Positions 1 through 10,977 of a stretch of DNA of 64,000 nucleotides are shown here, in pieces; the first letter of the stretch is position 1, and every line of letters begins with the position of its first letter. The notes under the pieces are model-generated. The model worked only from the letters and a program-made list of their open reading frames with translations. It did no database searches and was not told the origin of the DNA. Made by a program: the position numbers and the translations under genes. Source of the stretch: Hermodice carunculata (taxonomy: Eukaryota > Annelida > Polychaeta > Eunicida > Amphinomidae); assembly GCA_964020975.1 (NCBI GenBank), contig CAXHWN010002145.1, positions 969,701 to 1,033,700 on the forward strand. The letters run 5' to 3'.

Positions 1-550
1 CCCACCGAAAGTTGCTTTGACAGGACAGAATTTTATGTATATTTTGTACTTGCATGTACATGAAAATAGATATTTGTAAATTATCACTATAAAAACATGG
101 TACTTAGCATGTTGAGTCAACCTTGATAATGTAGAGCATCCAATATGCATAGATCTTGATATTAAAATAAAGTCATTCAGGTTTGAGGAGACTATTAATA
201 TGTAGTGAATGCAGTGCTGCCACCTGTGATAGAAACTGCAATTACAGTGATTGTGAAACACACATGTATGTGGAATGTGCAATGTGGACAGTATTAGCTT
301 CTCAGGCCAAGTATGTGGACAAATGTGCTTTCAGACACAAAGTAAAATGATTACAGTTAACCTGTAAATGTGTTTCTTAGGAAGGCCCATCATCTGACAA
401 AGCTGAAGGATACAGCACATGTAATATTTTGTTGGTCTGTACTAATTGTGGTCTGACAAGTTCAGCTTCTGTCTGTTCTTGCTTCTCCAGTATGCGGTTG
501 ATGAACTTGTTTTAAAATATAAAGAATTTAATTACAAGTTTAGAGATGTT

Positions 551-809
551 CAGGGTTTTCCCTGAAGCTTTAAAGCTTAATGGTACCATAAAGCTTTAGA
601 AAAAGATGTCAAGCCTTCAACTTGACCATAACGCTTTAAATGCATCCCATAAAGCTTTAATTTTTGCAAAAAATGCAAAATTATCAGCTTTTAAGGCCAA
701 AATGGCACTTTTTCAGACAAAATTGACTCAAATGAGCAGACAAATACAAATCCACATTTGAGCATAACCAAAAATGTAAAGCTTTCATTTTATCCTGGGG
801 AAAACCCTC
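551..809. mobile_element. MITE with CAGGGTTTTCCC ends (hAT-like)
   Basis: The left end CAGGGTTTTCCC is mirrored by GGGAAAACCCT at the right, and both ends carry TAAAGCTTT motifs inside. ATGTT flanks both sides as a possible target duplication. CAGGG-type ends are known from hAT-family non-autonomous elements. There is no coding sequence. Confidence 0.55.
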
Positions 810-1242
810 ATGTTGTGTGATGAAAGATGCAAATTGAATAAGCAATTAACACTGTTAATCATACTAATGTACTTAGAGAGATTAGATGCTAATCAAGAAC
901 TTCAAGGAGGAATTATTTACTGCCTGTATCAGTGATTAAAAGGCTGTGTACATGTATATATCTATGAATTTGTATGTACGTAATGTTCAGGATGCATGTA
1001 TTCGTGATGCACAATGAAAGTGTTTCCATTATTCTTATGATGAATCTATGTGGAGCTGATAAGAAAAGCCAGTGGAAGCCATAATGTGTGCATGCTCTAA
1101 GATCTCACAAGAAGGACCATTTCTCACAGGAACTGGAAGTACGAGGGTTAAGCATATCTGTGAGAAAGAGCCTACATCAAGCCTCATGTTTTAAGCAAGA
1201 GATTCTAAATTTTGCTCCTTTTGCCATAAAATTCATTAAAAC

Positions 1243-1347
1243 TATACAATTACTGGTGCTTTTATCAGCATTCTTTACTGAAATGTATGTAAAATTATAC
1301 AATTACTGGTGCTTTTATCAGCATTCCCTACTGAAATGTATGTAAAT
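1243..1347. repeat. 53-bp tandem duplication
   Basis: Two nearly identical copies of a unit containing ACAATTACTGGTGCTTTTAT lie head to tail. The low divergence (about two differences) indicates a recent duplication. Confidence 0.85.
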
Positions 1348-1881
1348 GGGTATTCCATTTTTTACACCCATCTTAATTAATCTCTCCCATTTATCATGTT
1401 AATTGTGCTTTGTTTGGTACATCTAGCTTTGAGGATAAAGACCGATCTGAATCACCACGGGTTTAAAACCCTAAATAACCAGAACACATTTAAACAGGTG
1501 TATGATAATTTATAGATAGCTTGAAAAGGAAAAAAACAAGAAGTTATGGGGCAAAAACAAACAGCTTGGTAAACAGAGGCAGATCTCAATACTAATGAGA
1601 GGGCAACAATTCCTTGACAGGACAGACAAATCAATAATCCTCTCCACAGCTGTATCCTGTGAAGCCATACTTACATTAATTTCTGCATGAGAAGCGGGAA
1701 ATATTTCAGCATGGTTAATGGAAAGCTTCCTTTAGCTCTGTACTGTGGACACAAATTGTAAAGCAACATGTCATTTTGGAGATCCTGTCCTAATGTAAAT
1801 GTCACTGGTCCTGTTTACACTGGCTTGTGATTGGCAGCACCTTATAGAAATACGGGCACAAAGTGTATGACGCAGGAGGTG

Positions 1882-1924
1882 GTCGCCATGGTAACATCTG
1901 TCAGGAGGTGGTCACCATGGTAAC
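1882..1924. promoter_or_regulatory. Pair of X-box (RFX)-like motifs
   Basis: GTCGCCATGGTAAC (1882-1895) and GTCACCATGGTAAC (1911-1924) both fit the RFX X-box pattern GTNRCC-(0-3)-RGYAAC exactly, 29 bp apart in a tandem duplication. No gene start is evident beside them, so function is unproven. Confidence 0.4.
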
Positions 1925-2240
1925 ATCTGTTAGGTATTGAAGACAGAGGTCTGTTGCACAGTGACATTCTAACAGCTGTTGATTTCAATTGAGATATTAC
2001 TGAATGTCATCTAGATGAAATACACAGGTAAATTTTTGCTCTGTTCTGCCTACGTAAAGGCATGAATGCTATATTCTCCTGAAAGGTCACCAGTCAGCAA
2101 GTGCCTTTGTGCATAAACGACTTACATTATAGCCCACTGAAGAACACGAACAGATGCATACCTGTCAACGGTCTCTGAGCGTTTGCGCTTGTGGGAGAGT
2201 CAGTGTTTGCTCCTATGAGAGAAATTTTATATTTGGCTGA

Positions 2241-2377
2241 TAGGGCCTGTATTTTTCTGTTTAAAAAAACTAGAAATTCCGTCTCACCAGCCAGAAATTT
2301 CCAAATTCCGTTTCAGAGGTGACAAAAATTCATTATTCTGTTCCATTTCCGTTAAAAACGGAAAAATACAGGCCCTA
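2241..2377. mobile_element. Short MITE with TAGGGCCTGTATTTTTC ends
   Basis: The terminal inverted repeat TAGGGCCTGTATTTTTC / GAAAAATACAGGCCCTA is perfect over 17 bp. The direct repeat GGCTGA flanks both ends as a likely target duplication. The element is about 137 bp and non-coding. Confidence 0.7.
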
Positions 2378-2883
2378 GGCTGAGAATAAGGAAGAAGTAA
2401 TTGACTTTCAATGGTGGATGTCCTGAAATAGGCAAAATTTATAATTGGATATTCCAAAAGTAAGACAAAAAGTGGGAGATTCCTTCTAAATGGAGACACT
2501 TAGCAGGTTTGCAGATGTCACTATGGGGTTTGGGTGTGTAGCCCTATATCTGATAAAATCTATTTTGCGTGCAAATATTAAATCCAAGACTGTGTGTTTT
2601 CTTGAAATTCATACAATTAGTTTGTTGAATTTTCATACAAAATATGTATTTATAAGTTCACATCATCATGCAGATATTTGATTTTAAGAATCGTACTTAG
2701 GTCAGCATTTTCCAAAAATGATTAGGGAACAGTGTATCTACCCATAATGCCTCTGTGAGAAATGATTTCATATCATTCCATATCGATACCCAAATCCCAT
2801 GAATATTTTACCCAGATTTAAGTCTGTCACTGTATTTTCACATCCTGTATAAGATGAAGAACATGCATGGTCTAAAGTCATTG

Positions 2884-3033
<150 letters not shown>

Positions 3034-3767
3034 TAAATGCCCAAATCTTGCTTGTTGGCTGACACTTGACATTCTGCTTTATCAGGAACTCTTACTTTCT
3101 GTCAGGCATTTCTGTTTTACCTGCAGATATTATTCATCCCTTGAGCCTGATTTTGCTACAGTTTTTTTCCTTCTGAAATTGCCTGTTTTCTCTCCTGTGG
3201 CTTTTTCAATTTCAATTTGAATATACAAGGCAACAGTCTACCTTGGTAGCACACAGACAGATTTACTTTGACACAAATCTTCTTTTTTAGTTAGTTTTTA
3301 CATTGCCTGGTAAGTTATGCTGCTGGTGCAACAATGGCAGCCTAGAGACTCAGCTGAAGTGACAATTTGAGCAAAAATCTCTGAGGTTGGCAATTTCACT
3401 GCAGGGGATGATCGCAGGTTTAATTAAAGTGACAACTGATATCAAGAAATCTACAGGCTAAGAGCAACAAATAAGGTTAATTGAAAAGTTAATCTCATAT
3501 TCTATACCACAGAATATTTGAGAATAAACTGTCTGCCCCAAAATTAATTCAGATAGCACAAGCTTTGTAAGGCAGATGTAAAAGCTAACTGTATACCAAC
3601 CCTATGGATATAGTGAACTAGTGCACATAATGGTACTGCCCTCATGAGGGCAATGCCAAGGATAATAGATACAAACCAATTGATGAACTCTCTCCAGACC
3701 CACCCTGGCTCATAGTTGTGTGGGAAGTGAGCCCTGCGGGTTTTCATCAATTGGATGAAGTACCGGT

Positions 3768-4003
3768 TTAACTCTTTCAGTGCCAAATTTTGGACTGAGT
3801 CAACAGCTTTTCTCAGCATACACTGGCAATTTATGCCGAGAAAAGCTGTTGACCTGGGATATTCTCTCTGGAACTATAGGCATATTGGCAGTTGAATGTA
3901 AGGTCATTTTATGAGGAATACGAATTGGGTATGCTAATGATTATTCAGGTTAGTCTGACTTAAGTTGATCGACTTTAGTTGTGATTGGCACTGAAAGAGT
4001 TAA
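3768..4003 (+). mobile_element. TTAA-bounded piggyBac-type MITE, subfamily B
   Basis: TTAA + CTCTTTCAGTGCCAA at the left pairs with TTGGCACTGAAAGAG + TTAA at the right. The internal stem GTCAACAGCTTTTCTC / GAGAAAAGCTGTTGAC lies near the left end, followed by ATGAGGAATACGAAT. TTAA target duplication is the hallmark of piggyBac insertions. Non-coding. Confidence 0.8.
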
Positions 4004-5210
4004 AGTTAAGCCCTGGGTAAGGCAGGCAGGAGGCGCCACTGATAGTTGTGGATTCAGTCCACATGTTCCTGGTGACTTCTCTTGGGATGGTTGGATCATT
4101 GGAATTCTTCCAGTCCAAAATGAATTTCAAGATGCTGAAAAATGTTAACTCTGTTGTAGAAGGAGTCGCTTTTTGTTGTCCTCATGGAAGCTTTTTTCAA
4201 GACTTGCATATATAAAAAGGATATAAAATTTATAAAAAATGTATAAAGTACATGAATATAAAAGTAAAAAAATGTAATCTATCCTTGCAACTAGCCACAA
4301 AAGAATTCATTTCACAGAGTTCCATGTAAACTGAATGCTCTAGTGTGTTTTGTTTTTAAAACATTGATATTTTTACTGTATGATCTACCAAAAAAATCAA
4401 AAGTAGGCCTACATCTGACACTAAGATTCTGAGAGATTCACAACTGGTATGGCCAGTGAAATAATCGTGTCTTACCCTGCCTAGAATTTTGTAAGAGGGC
4501 TAAGTTGATGTGAAGGTTATTGATTCATTGTGTGAAAGCATTTTGCAACATTTTATCCATTTCCATATCAGCTTCTGTTTTCTTGTTTAAAATACAGATC
4601 TATGCTATATTGGTGAACAAAACCCAACACGCCAAGTTTCAGTCAGGTAGAATGCCGTAGTGTATATTTGTGTACATGTAGGGCCCAAAGCTTCAAAGTT
4701 TTTAGCAAAAGGTGCAAGACATGATGAGGGTGAGTCACTGATGGCAGCAGTAAGCAATCACTTTGATGTCTTGGGCCCCAAAGCCTCTGTGTGTCTTGGT
4801 CATGTAGCACCCCTAAACAACTGGGATAATGATCTTGTTATGTACATTATTTCAGCAACCTTTCTTGATGGGTTGCATCTGCTATTCTGATTCAAATTGT
4901 TCCTCCTTACTGTTTAAATTGGTGGCAAACATTGAAGCAGGTGACATTTGACCAGCAGCCTGTTGAAGGGGAAAGGGTTAATATTCAATTACCTGGTAGT
5001 GCTGTCGCTCTGGTCTATGTTGTCATATCCTTGATCACAAAACCTGACAAGAGGACCTGATGTATGTGTGGACCTCAGATGTGAGGTCACAGTGATGGTA
5101 TACATCAGTGTACATCTATTGGCAAACTGGTGGAGGATGTTTTAAATCAGGAAGTGAAATCGACAATTCCCTGGCCAGCAGAATGCTTGGGTATGGTCAG
5201 GAGATTTGCT
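4004..5210. other. Unassigned DNA with a MITE end fragment
   Basis: GGAAAGGGTTAA at about 4970-4981 is the right end of a subfamily-C TTAA element whose left part is not recognisable. The rest is A+T-rich. Confidence 0.4.
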
Positions 5211-5449
5211 TTAACTCATTCCACCCTGATGACGCTTTTTCCCGCTAATATCTAAATGTCATCTGCTAATTGTATTTTACTAATTTGGGGATTATTTTTC
5301 AAAATTTTGGATGAAACCTGCTTGGAAGATCATTCCAAATTTTATGCCCATGGTCAACAGCTTTCCTTGGCGTGCTCTGGGCGCAATGCTCCCAGAGTGT
5401 GCCAATGAAAGCTGTTGACTTGGTATTCTATAAGGGTGGAATGAGTTAA
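5211..5449 (-). mobile_element. TTAA-bounded MITE, subfamily C
   Basis: TTAA + CTCATTCCACCCT at the left pairs with AGGGTGGAATGAG + TTAA at the right. The stem GTCAACAGCTTTCCTTGGC / CCAATGAAAGCTGTTGAC with a second paired block (CTCTGGG / CCCAGAG) lies toward the right, so the element is reversed relative to subfamily B. Non-coding. Confidence 0.78.
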
Positions 5450-6197
5450 GCTGCTGCAGCATAAAAGAGTCATTTGTGTTCAATTAATGAGGACAGCATA
5501 GAAGAAAGCTAGGTACCCAGAACAAAAATAGAAACACTGGGACTTAAAGAGGGTTGCTGTGAAGTACAGACGTCAAAACTCAAACCACCATGACAGATAA
5601 CTGCAAAAATTTTACCAATCTAACATGATAGGAGTGAAGAAGCCAGTCAGACAGAGTTTATACGACTCAAACACAGTAAAAATGAACTTAAGCTGCTGTG
5701 ATTCCATTGTTGGCAGCTTCCTCCTGTTAGGTGTTGGGCCTATGGATTTACAGTCTAAACTACATGTACTCCACAAAGAAGCTAGCTTTCACCTTATGTG
5801 TACCATGTTGACTTTATTAACATTTTTCAAATATGATCATGTGCAGCAAATATTCTGATTGCTGTCTGCAAAAAGGGAAATGTTTCTAATTTTTAACAGT
5901 CCAGACTGGCATACAGGGGAGAAATTGTATTGCCTGAAGAGCCAAGCAACTGTCAGAAACTACATGCTAGCTGTGCATGAGCAAAGCAACATCAAGGTCT
6001 GACCAGCTGAACTTGTCTGATGTCATTGAAGTAATAACATTGGGTGATCACCTCTTGACGTTAGGCCTAGTGCAGGGAAACAGCGGGGAATGCCAATTTG
6101 TTGTGCAGTGAATCACTTGGTAAATTGTCTAGTTCTCACAAATTAACAGGTCCCAACTTGAATTTTACTTTTCTGGTTACATAAACATATTAGAATA

Positions 6198-6330
6198 AGC
6201 TTTAAAGTGCTTCTTGATTTATGTGGCCAAATCTAAAATATTCACGAAGCCTTGGACCTCCAGCTTCGCTGTCAGGTGCGTAAATGGTTTAGATTCAGCC
6301 ACACAAACCTCAAAGAAGCACTTTAAAGCT
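6198..6330. mobile_element. Foldback MITE with 40-bp inverted repeats
   Basis: AGCTTTAAAGTGCTTCTT at the left is mirrored by AAGAAGCACTTTAAAGCT at the right. The match continues inward to TTTAGATT with a few mismatches, leaving a loop of about 50 bp. Confidence 0.7.
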
Positions 6331-6889
6331 ATATAGCCAAATGCTTCACATTTTGCTTAAACATCAACAAAATTACTTTCAATATTGCACTCAAGCTCAC
6401 AGCCAATCTTCAGAAGCCAGCTGGACAAAAGGGTGCTTGGTCCATGCTGCTAAAAGGGATGTGTCTGAGGTAAAATCTATGACAACTTGGTGTACTATAA
6501 CCTTGACTATTTATCATAATGCTGCAGGTGCCACATGTTAAAGGACCATGTATGGGGAAAAAAATTGCCACACATCCAATAAAAAATCTGAAATGCAATT
6601 ACACCTAACCTTTGAAATGCTATTACGCCCAACCTCTCTTCCCAATTCCAATATCAACATTATGCTCCTGCTTCTATCAAATAGGCAGGAAAAACAACTT
6701 GTAAATCATGTTATTACACATATATTTGAGGCAACAAAATTGACAATGTACAGTTAAATATCAAGTTAAGTCAGAAATATAAACAAATGTGGCTAAGATT
6801 AGAGATATATGATACACAGTCTAAAAGGGTTTTTTAGGCTTTCTAGAAAATTAATGAAAATATGATTTCGTGTTCGGCCCTCTTACCCT

Positions 6890-7129
6890 GCCGCCTTGAA
6901 TTGACACTGAATTTTAAGAAGACCCAAGTCAATAGCTACCCTTGGCATGGGTTGGGTGTTGAGCACCAAGGAAAGCTGTTGACCTGGAGCATGTTATCTT
7001 GAGACATCTCATCTACATTATTTATCATTCAAGTTGTCCCTCATTACTGTTGAAAGCAGTCAATCTTGAACACTGAAAGCAGACTTTGATAACCATCTGA
7101 TTTGGCTGCTTTATGGAGGAAAGGGTTAA
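6890..7129 (+). mobile_element. TTAA MITE, subfamily C, decayed left end
   Basis: The stem GTCAATAGCTACCCTTGGC / CCAAGGAAAGCTGTTGAC and the right end GGAAAGGG + TTAA are clear. The left TTAA end is eroded (TTACCCTGCC). Confidence 0.6.
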
Positions 7130-7839
7130 ATCTTATATTCAACTATAAAAATCAGGGCACTTGCAGATCAGGAAATGCATCAGAAGGCAGTGTGGCTCAC
7201 AAGAGAATTTTCATACTTTTGAGTTGTATTTTTGTCTGTAATTTGCAAATTTTATGTACATTTTGAATCACTTTTGTTCTGACAACACCAGACATCCACA
7301 ATTTTACAAACCTGGGAGTGTTTGGGTGAATTAAATATCATAAATTACATGTTTAGAATCTGCAGAAATTCTTTAGTTTTTATCAGTCAGGGCCATAGGC
7401 ATAGATTAGGCTGGGGTCTGACTGGTCGGATTGGTCGGACTAACGTTTAGGTCTAGAAGTATCACCTAAACTATATTAACATTGGAGAAATTTGCTTAGA
7501 ATTTCCAAATTTGGCCCGACAAACTTTCAATTGAAGGCCACAGCACTGTCAATGTTGGCATATTACATGTAAAGGGAGATGTTTTCTGTTATGGGAGCAT
7601 CAAACGAGGTGTATTTATCTCACATTGCTAGACATTTCAAGCCATGACGATGGCATGTTTGTGTTTTGGGGCCAACACAAATGTGAGACGAGCGATAGGG
7701 CCTTTGAGAGTACAGGTGATTGTGTGCTGAAGATATTACACAGCTTAGAGGACTGTGTGTGGCTAGGCAAGCTAGAGAAGTCTAGAACTTGCCAACCACA
7801 GAGTTGTTAGCAATGGGAAGTAGAGGACTGCATTTTAAT

Positions 7840-7925
7840 GGCCACACCAGGTAATAGGAAGTCAAGGATTCTGTATGGCCACACCAGGTAACAGGAAGTC
7901 AAGGGTTCTGTATGGCCACACCAGT
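7840..7925. repeat. 38-bp direct repeat, about 2.2 copies
   Basis: GGCCACACCAGGTAATAGGA and the following bases recur in tandem with few changes. Confidence 0.8.
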
Positions 7926-8720
7926 TAATTTATTATTATTTGTTTATTGAACCTCCAGTGACTGGAGAAAATAAAATAAGTACATCGAGATAAAATACAG
8001 CATGGAATAAAATGCACAACATTACATATTATTACATACAACACATAACTGAAATAGTTATCGGAACACCACGCGGCGAAATTACATGCCAGTAACTGAG
8101 TACTAACATAGTCATGATAAAATCATATGTTGCCCCTGTATATCTACAATCACGAGAAAGAAAGAAAGAAAGAAAGACAGGGAATAAAGAAAGAGAAAGA
8201 AAGGGAAGAAAGACAGAAAGAAAGAAAGAAAGAAGGAAAAAGAGAAAGGGGAGGAAAGAAGGAAGAAAGGAAGAGAGTTAAGGAAGAGGGAGTTTAGATA
8301 GGCTGAGGGGAACATTAAAATTACATCAGTGCTGTGAGACCCAGCCATGTGAACGAGAGCATCATCAGTGAGTGGTAATCTATCCCGGTAATCTATAAAA
8401 TTGGATCAAAAGTTAAAATGAGGAGTTCTGCAAAGTAATGCTCCGGTGAACCTCGCTGGTTAAACTTTGGATGACTTAGGAGGTAGCACAAAGTGTCATC
8501 GATGCCACTCTTACAGTGAACAGGAGTGGCAGATGAATTAAATTTGGACAACACACAAGGGATGAGCTCCCATCATTAATTGAGCGATACAGCAAGGTCC
8601 CATTTATTACTAAGTTTCGAGAAAAGAATTTAGAGAGCATATGGAAAAAATACACTAAACTTTCACACCTAAGAACTTCATTAATGAAGAAAGAAACTTG
8701 GTGTAAACTGCAAGTACATA
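7926..8720 (-). mobile_element. Possible LINE 3' region remnant
   Basis: Read on the minus strand this ends in GGTTCAATAAACAAATAATA, typical of CR1-like 3' tails. It is interrupted by a (TTTC)n tract at 8155-8276. Upstream minus-strand sequence (about 8350-8700) has short Leu/Ser-rich open pieces such as DGSSSLVCCPNLIHLPLL but no diagnostic reverse-transcriptase motif. The family assignment is weak. Confidence 0.3.
8155..8276. repeat. (GAAA)n microsatellite
   Basis: Imperfect GAAA/GGAA purine tract of about 120 bp. The minus strand gives a Phe/Leu/Ser-rich chance ORF. Confidence 0.95.
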
Positions 8721-9401
8721 TTTTCTACCCCTAAGGGTGGACAGGAAGCCCAGGTCTCTCCGTGGACACTCAGCTGCACTGACAACAATTGCCACACGTT
8801 ACCACCCAGTAACAGTGGTACCATCCAGTCCATGCAACACCTGACTGAAAATAAGTAATTGAATATGCAAAGTGACCCAGAATTAGATGAACTAAAGAAA
8901 CTTGAAATAAATACAAAATTTACTTGCTAAACAAAGTAATACACATGTATATCTTATGCTCTCAGAACCTGTCCATTACTAATCACCACTGTACAGCAAG
9001 AATGAGTATAATCCACTTCATGTCCCATGATATTAGTACAGCACACACTAAGACAAGAAACTAGAAGCCATAAAAATAACCTGCTACCTCAATGACAACC
9101 TGGTATCTAATTCTGTTCTACATTTGCCATCTTCTGATGAAGCCTACACAAGACACAACTGTCATTTAATAGCTTCAATAAACCACCCACATATGCAGAG
9201 CAAAATCCTACCTTTCTGGGTTTTCATCATGGTATAACCAAATTGCAATGCCACATATACCTGTAGCGTGCCTGATATTGTATAATATACAGTAGTGGAA
9301 TTAAGTCACATTTCAAAAACTTCAAAACTGTAAACCTCTGCATTGACAACAAAGCTACTACATTTAAAACTATTTCCACCACTTCTTGTACAACAAACTT
9401 G

Positions 9402-9611
9402 TTAACCCTTAAAGCACTGATTTAAGACTGAGTCAACAGCTTTCCAGGGACACTTTGTGTGCATTGCATGCAGTGTCCCGAGGAAAGCTGTTGACCAAGA
9501 CTACTGTTTGCTTTAGACTAGGCTTGCTGGTGAGGAATTTGGATCTAGCCATCATATGTTTAACGGAAATGAGAAAATGACTATAGCAGTGATTAGCACT
9601 TGAAGGGTTAA
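9402..9611 (+). mobile_element. TTAA-bounded MITE, subfamily A
   Basis: TTAA + CCCTTAAAGCACTGAT at the left pairs with ATTAGCACTTGAAGGG + TTAA. The internal stem GTCAACAGCTTTCC..GGGACAC / GTGTCCCGAGGAAAGCTGTTGAC is followed by GACTAGGCTTGCTGG, which is diagnostic for this subfamily. Confidence 0.85.
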
Positions 9612-10754
9612 TTTAGTTAGTGAAGAATAAACCACAATCACCTTTACAGCCAGGAACTTGACAAGAGAATCACTGACCACATGCTTGCCATGTCAGAAGA
9701 GAGATGTGGGGTGTATGGGAGGTGATTTCTAGGTACATGTCAAAGAGCCCAGTACCTCCCTCCACAGTCCAGACTGCCACAAGTTTGGACACCAATCTGC
9801 TCCCCTATGCTAACTCTATGATACACGACTGTGTTGTCCAGTTTATGGCATTACATTGGACTCAGTATTGGTTTACCAAAGTAACTACATGTAACTTTGA
9901 CCCTGTCACACAGTCACTACAAATTACACCTTAATTTAGGGCAAGTGATGGATAAAATTTCCGTAAAGCTCAGCAAATGTACTTAAATGTCTTGAAAAAA
10001 ATAAAATTACTTGTTCTCTGGGTTTGTTAGGCTTGCCTGAGTGCAAAGCCCTGAATTATGAAAAATGCATGGTGCTGTAATACACAAAACAAGTCTGAAT
10101 TTAGTATGTGGCTTACATTATGAAAACTTCCTAAGCAGCTGGCTAGACACTTGATAGGTTTAAGGAGTAAATGGTTAATAAAAATAATGCACTAAGTAAA
10201 TATAATGGGAAGCATATGCAACATATTTCTCAGTTCTAAATCTTGCCTTCTATCATTACTGTATTCTTCCCAATGAAAGCTGGCCCAGCTCTTGTGAGCA
10301 CTTCTTGCTTTATTGAAATCAGAAAAATGCCAAATTAAGGTTAAATATCTCACATTTAACCGTCATTATCCTAGTATCACACCAATAATATTCAAAATGT
10401 AGCTGTTCAGTGGAGGGTAATTTTTATTTACTTATAATTTTATAGGGCTGCAGACTACTCATAGGGTAGAAAACTGTGTTTGTTTTGCTCACTGGCTTCT
10501 GCTATTCTGGCTGTCGTTAACTTGCCAGTGCTGAATTTGAAAAAAGAGGAAATTAAGCGAGAGAAGCTGAATGGGTGACCTTTTGGTCTTGGAGGCCAAC
10601 TTGTGCTTCTCCATTTATGAACTTGACAGAAAAATGTCTGTTGTTGCTGTTGCCGCACAGCCTGTCATGAGAACTGACAAGTTAAAGGTGTCAGTTTGCA
10701 AAGAGCCAAGCATATATGTATAGCACGACTCCAGTAACTTCCTGAAGGACTGAA
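9612..10754. other. Unassigned A+T-rich DNA
   Basis: Only short chance ORFs are seen. No repeat boundary or splice-supported exon was recognised. Confidence 0.45.
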
Positions 10755-10977
10755 TTAACTCTTTAAGTGCCAAATGTTTGACTGAGTCAACAGCTTATCT
10801 CGGCGCTCATTGGGCGCACCAAGAAAAGCTGTTGACCTGGGATATTTTCTCTGGAACTAGAGGCATGCTGGTCCTTGAATGAAAAGTCTTTTTATGAGGA
10901 ATACGAATCTGAGATCCTAATGACCAGTTTCACTTTAGTAGATCGACTTTAGATGTGATTGGCACTGAAAGAGTTAA
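10755..10977 (+). mobile_element. TTAA-bounded MITE, subfamily B
   Basis: TTAA + CTCTTTAAGTGCCAA pairs with TTGGCACTGAAAGAG + TTAA. The stem GTCAACAGCTTATCTCGGC / CCAAGAAAAGCTGTTGAC and the block GACCTGGGATATT are shared with the copy at 3768. Confidence 0.82.

Larger units (their letters stand above)
810..2240. other. Unassigned DNA with a short tandem duplication and paired X-box-like sites
   Basis: A 53-bp unit is repeated in tandem at 1243-1295 and 1296-1347. A 29-bp unit carrying CCATGGTAAC is repeated at about 1873-1930. The rest is A+T-rich with no supportable gene. Confidence 0.5.
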
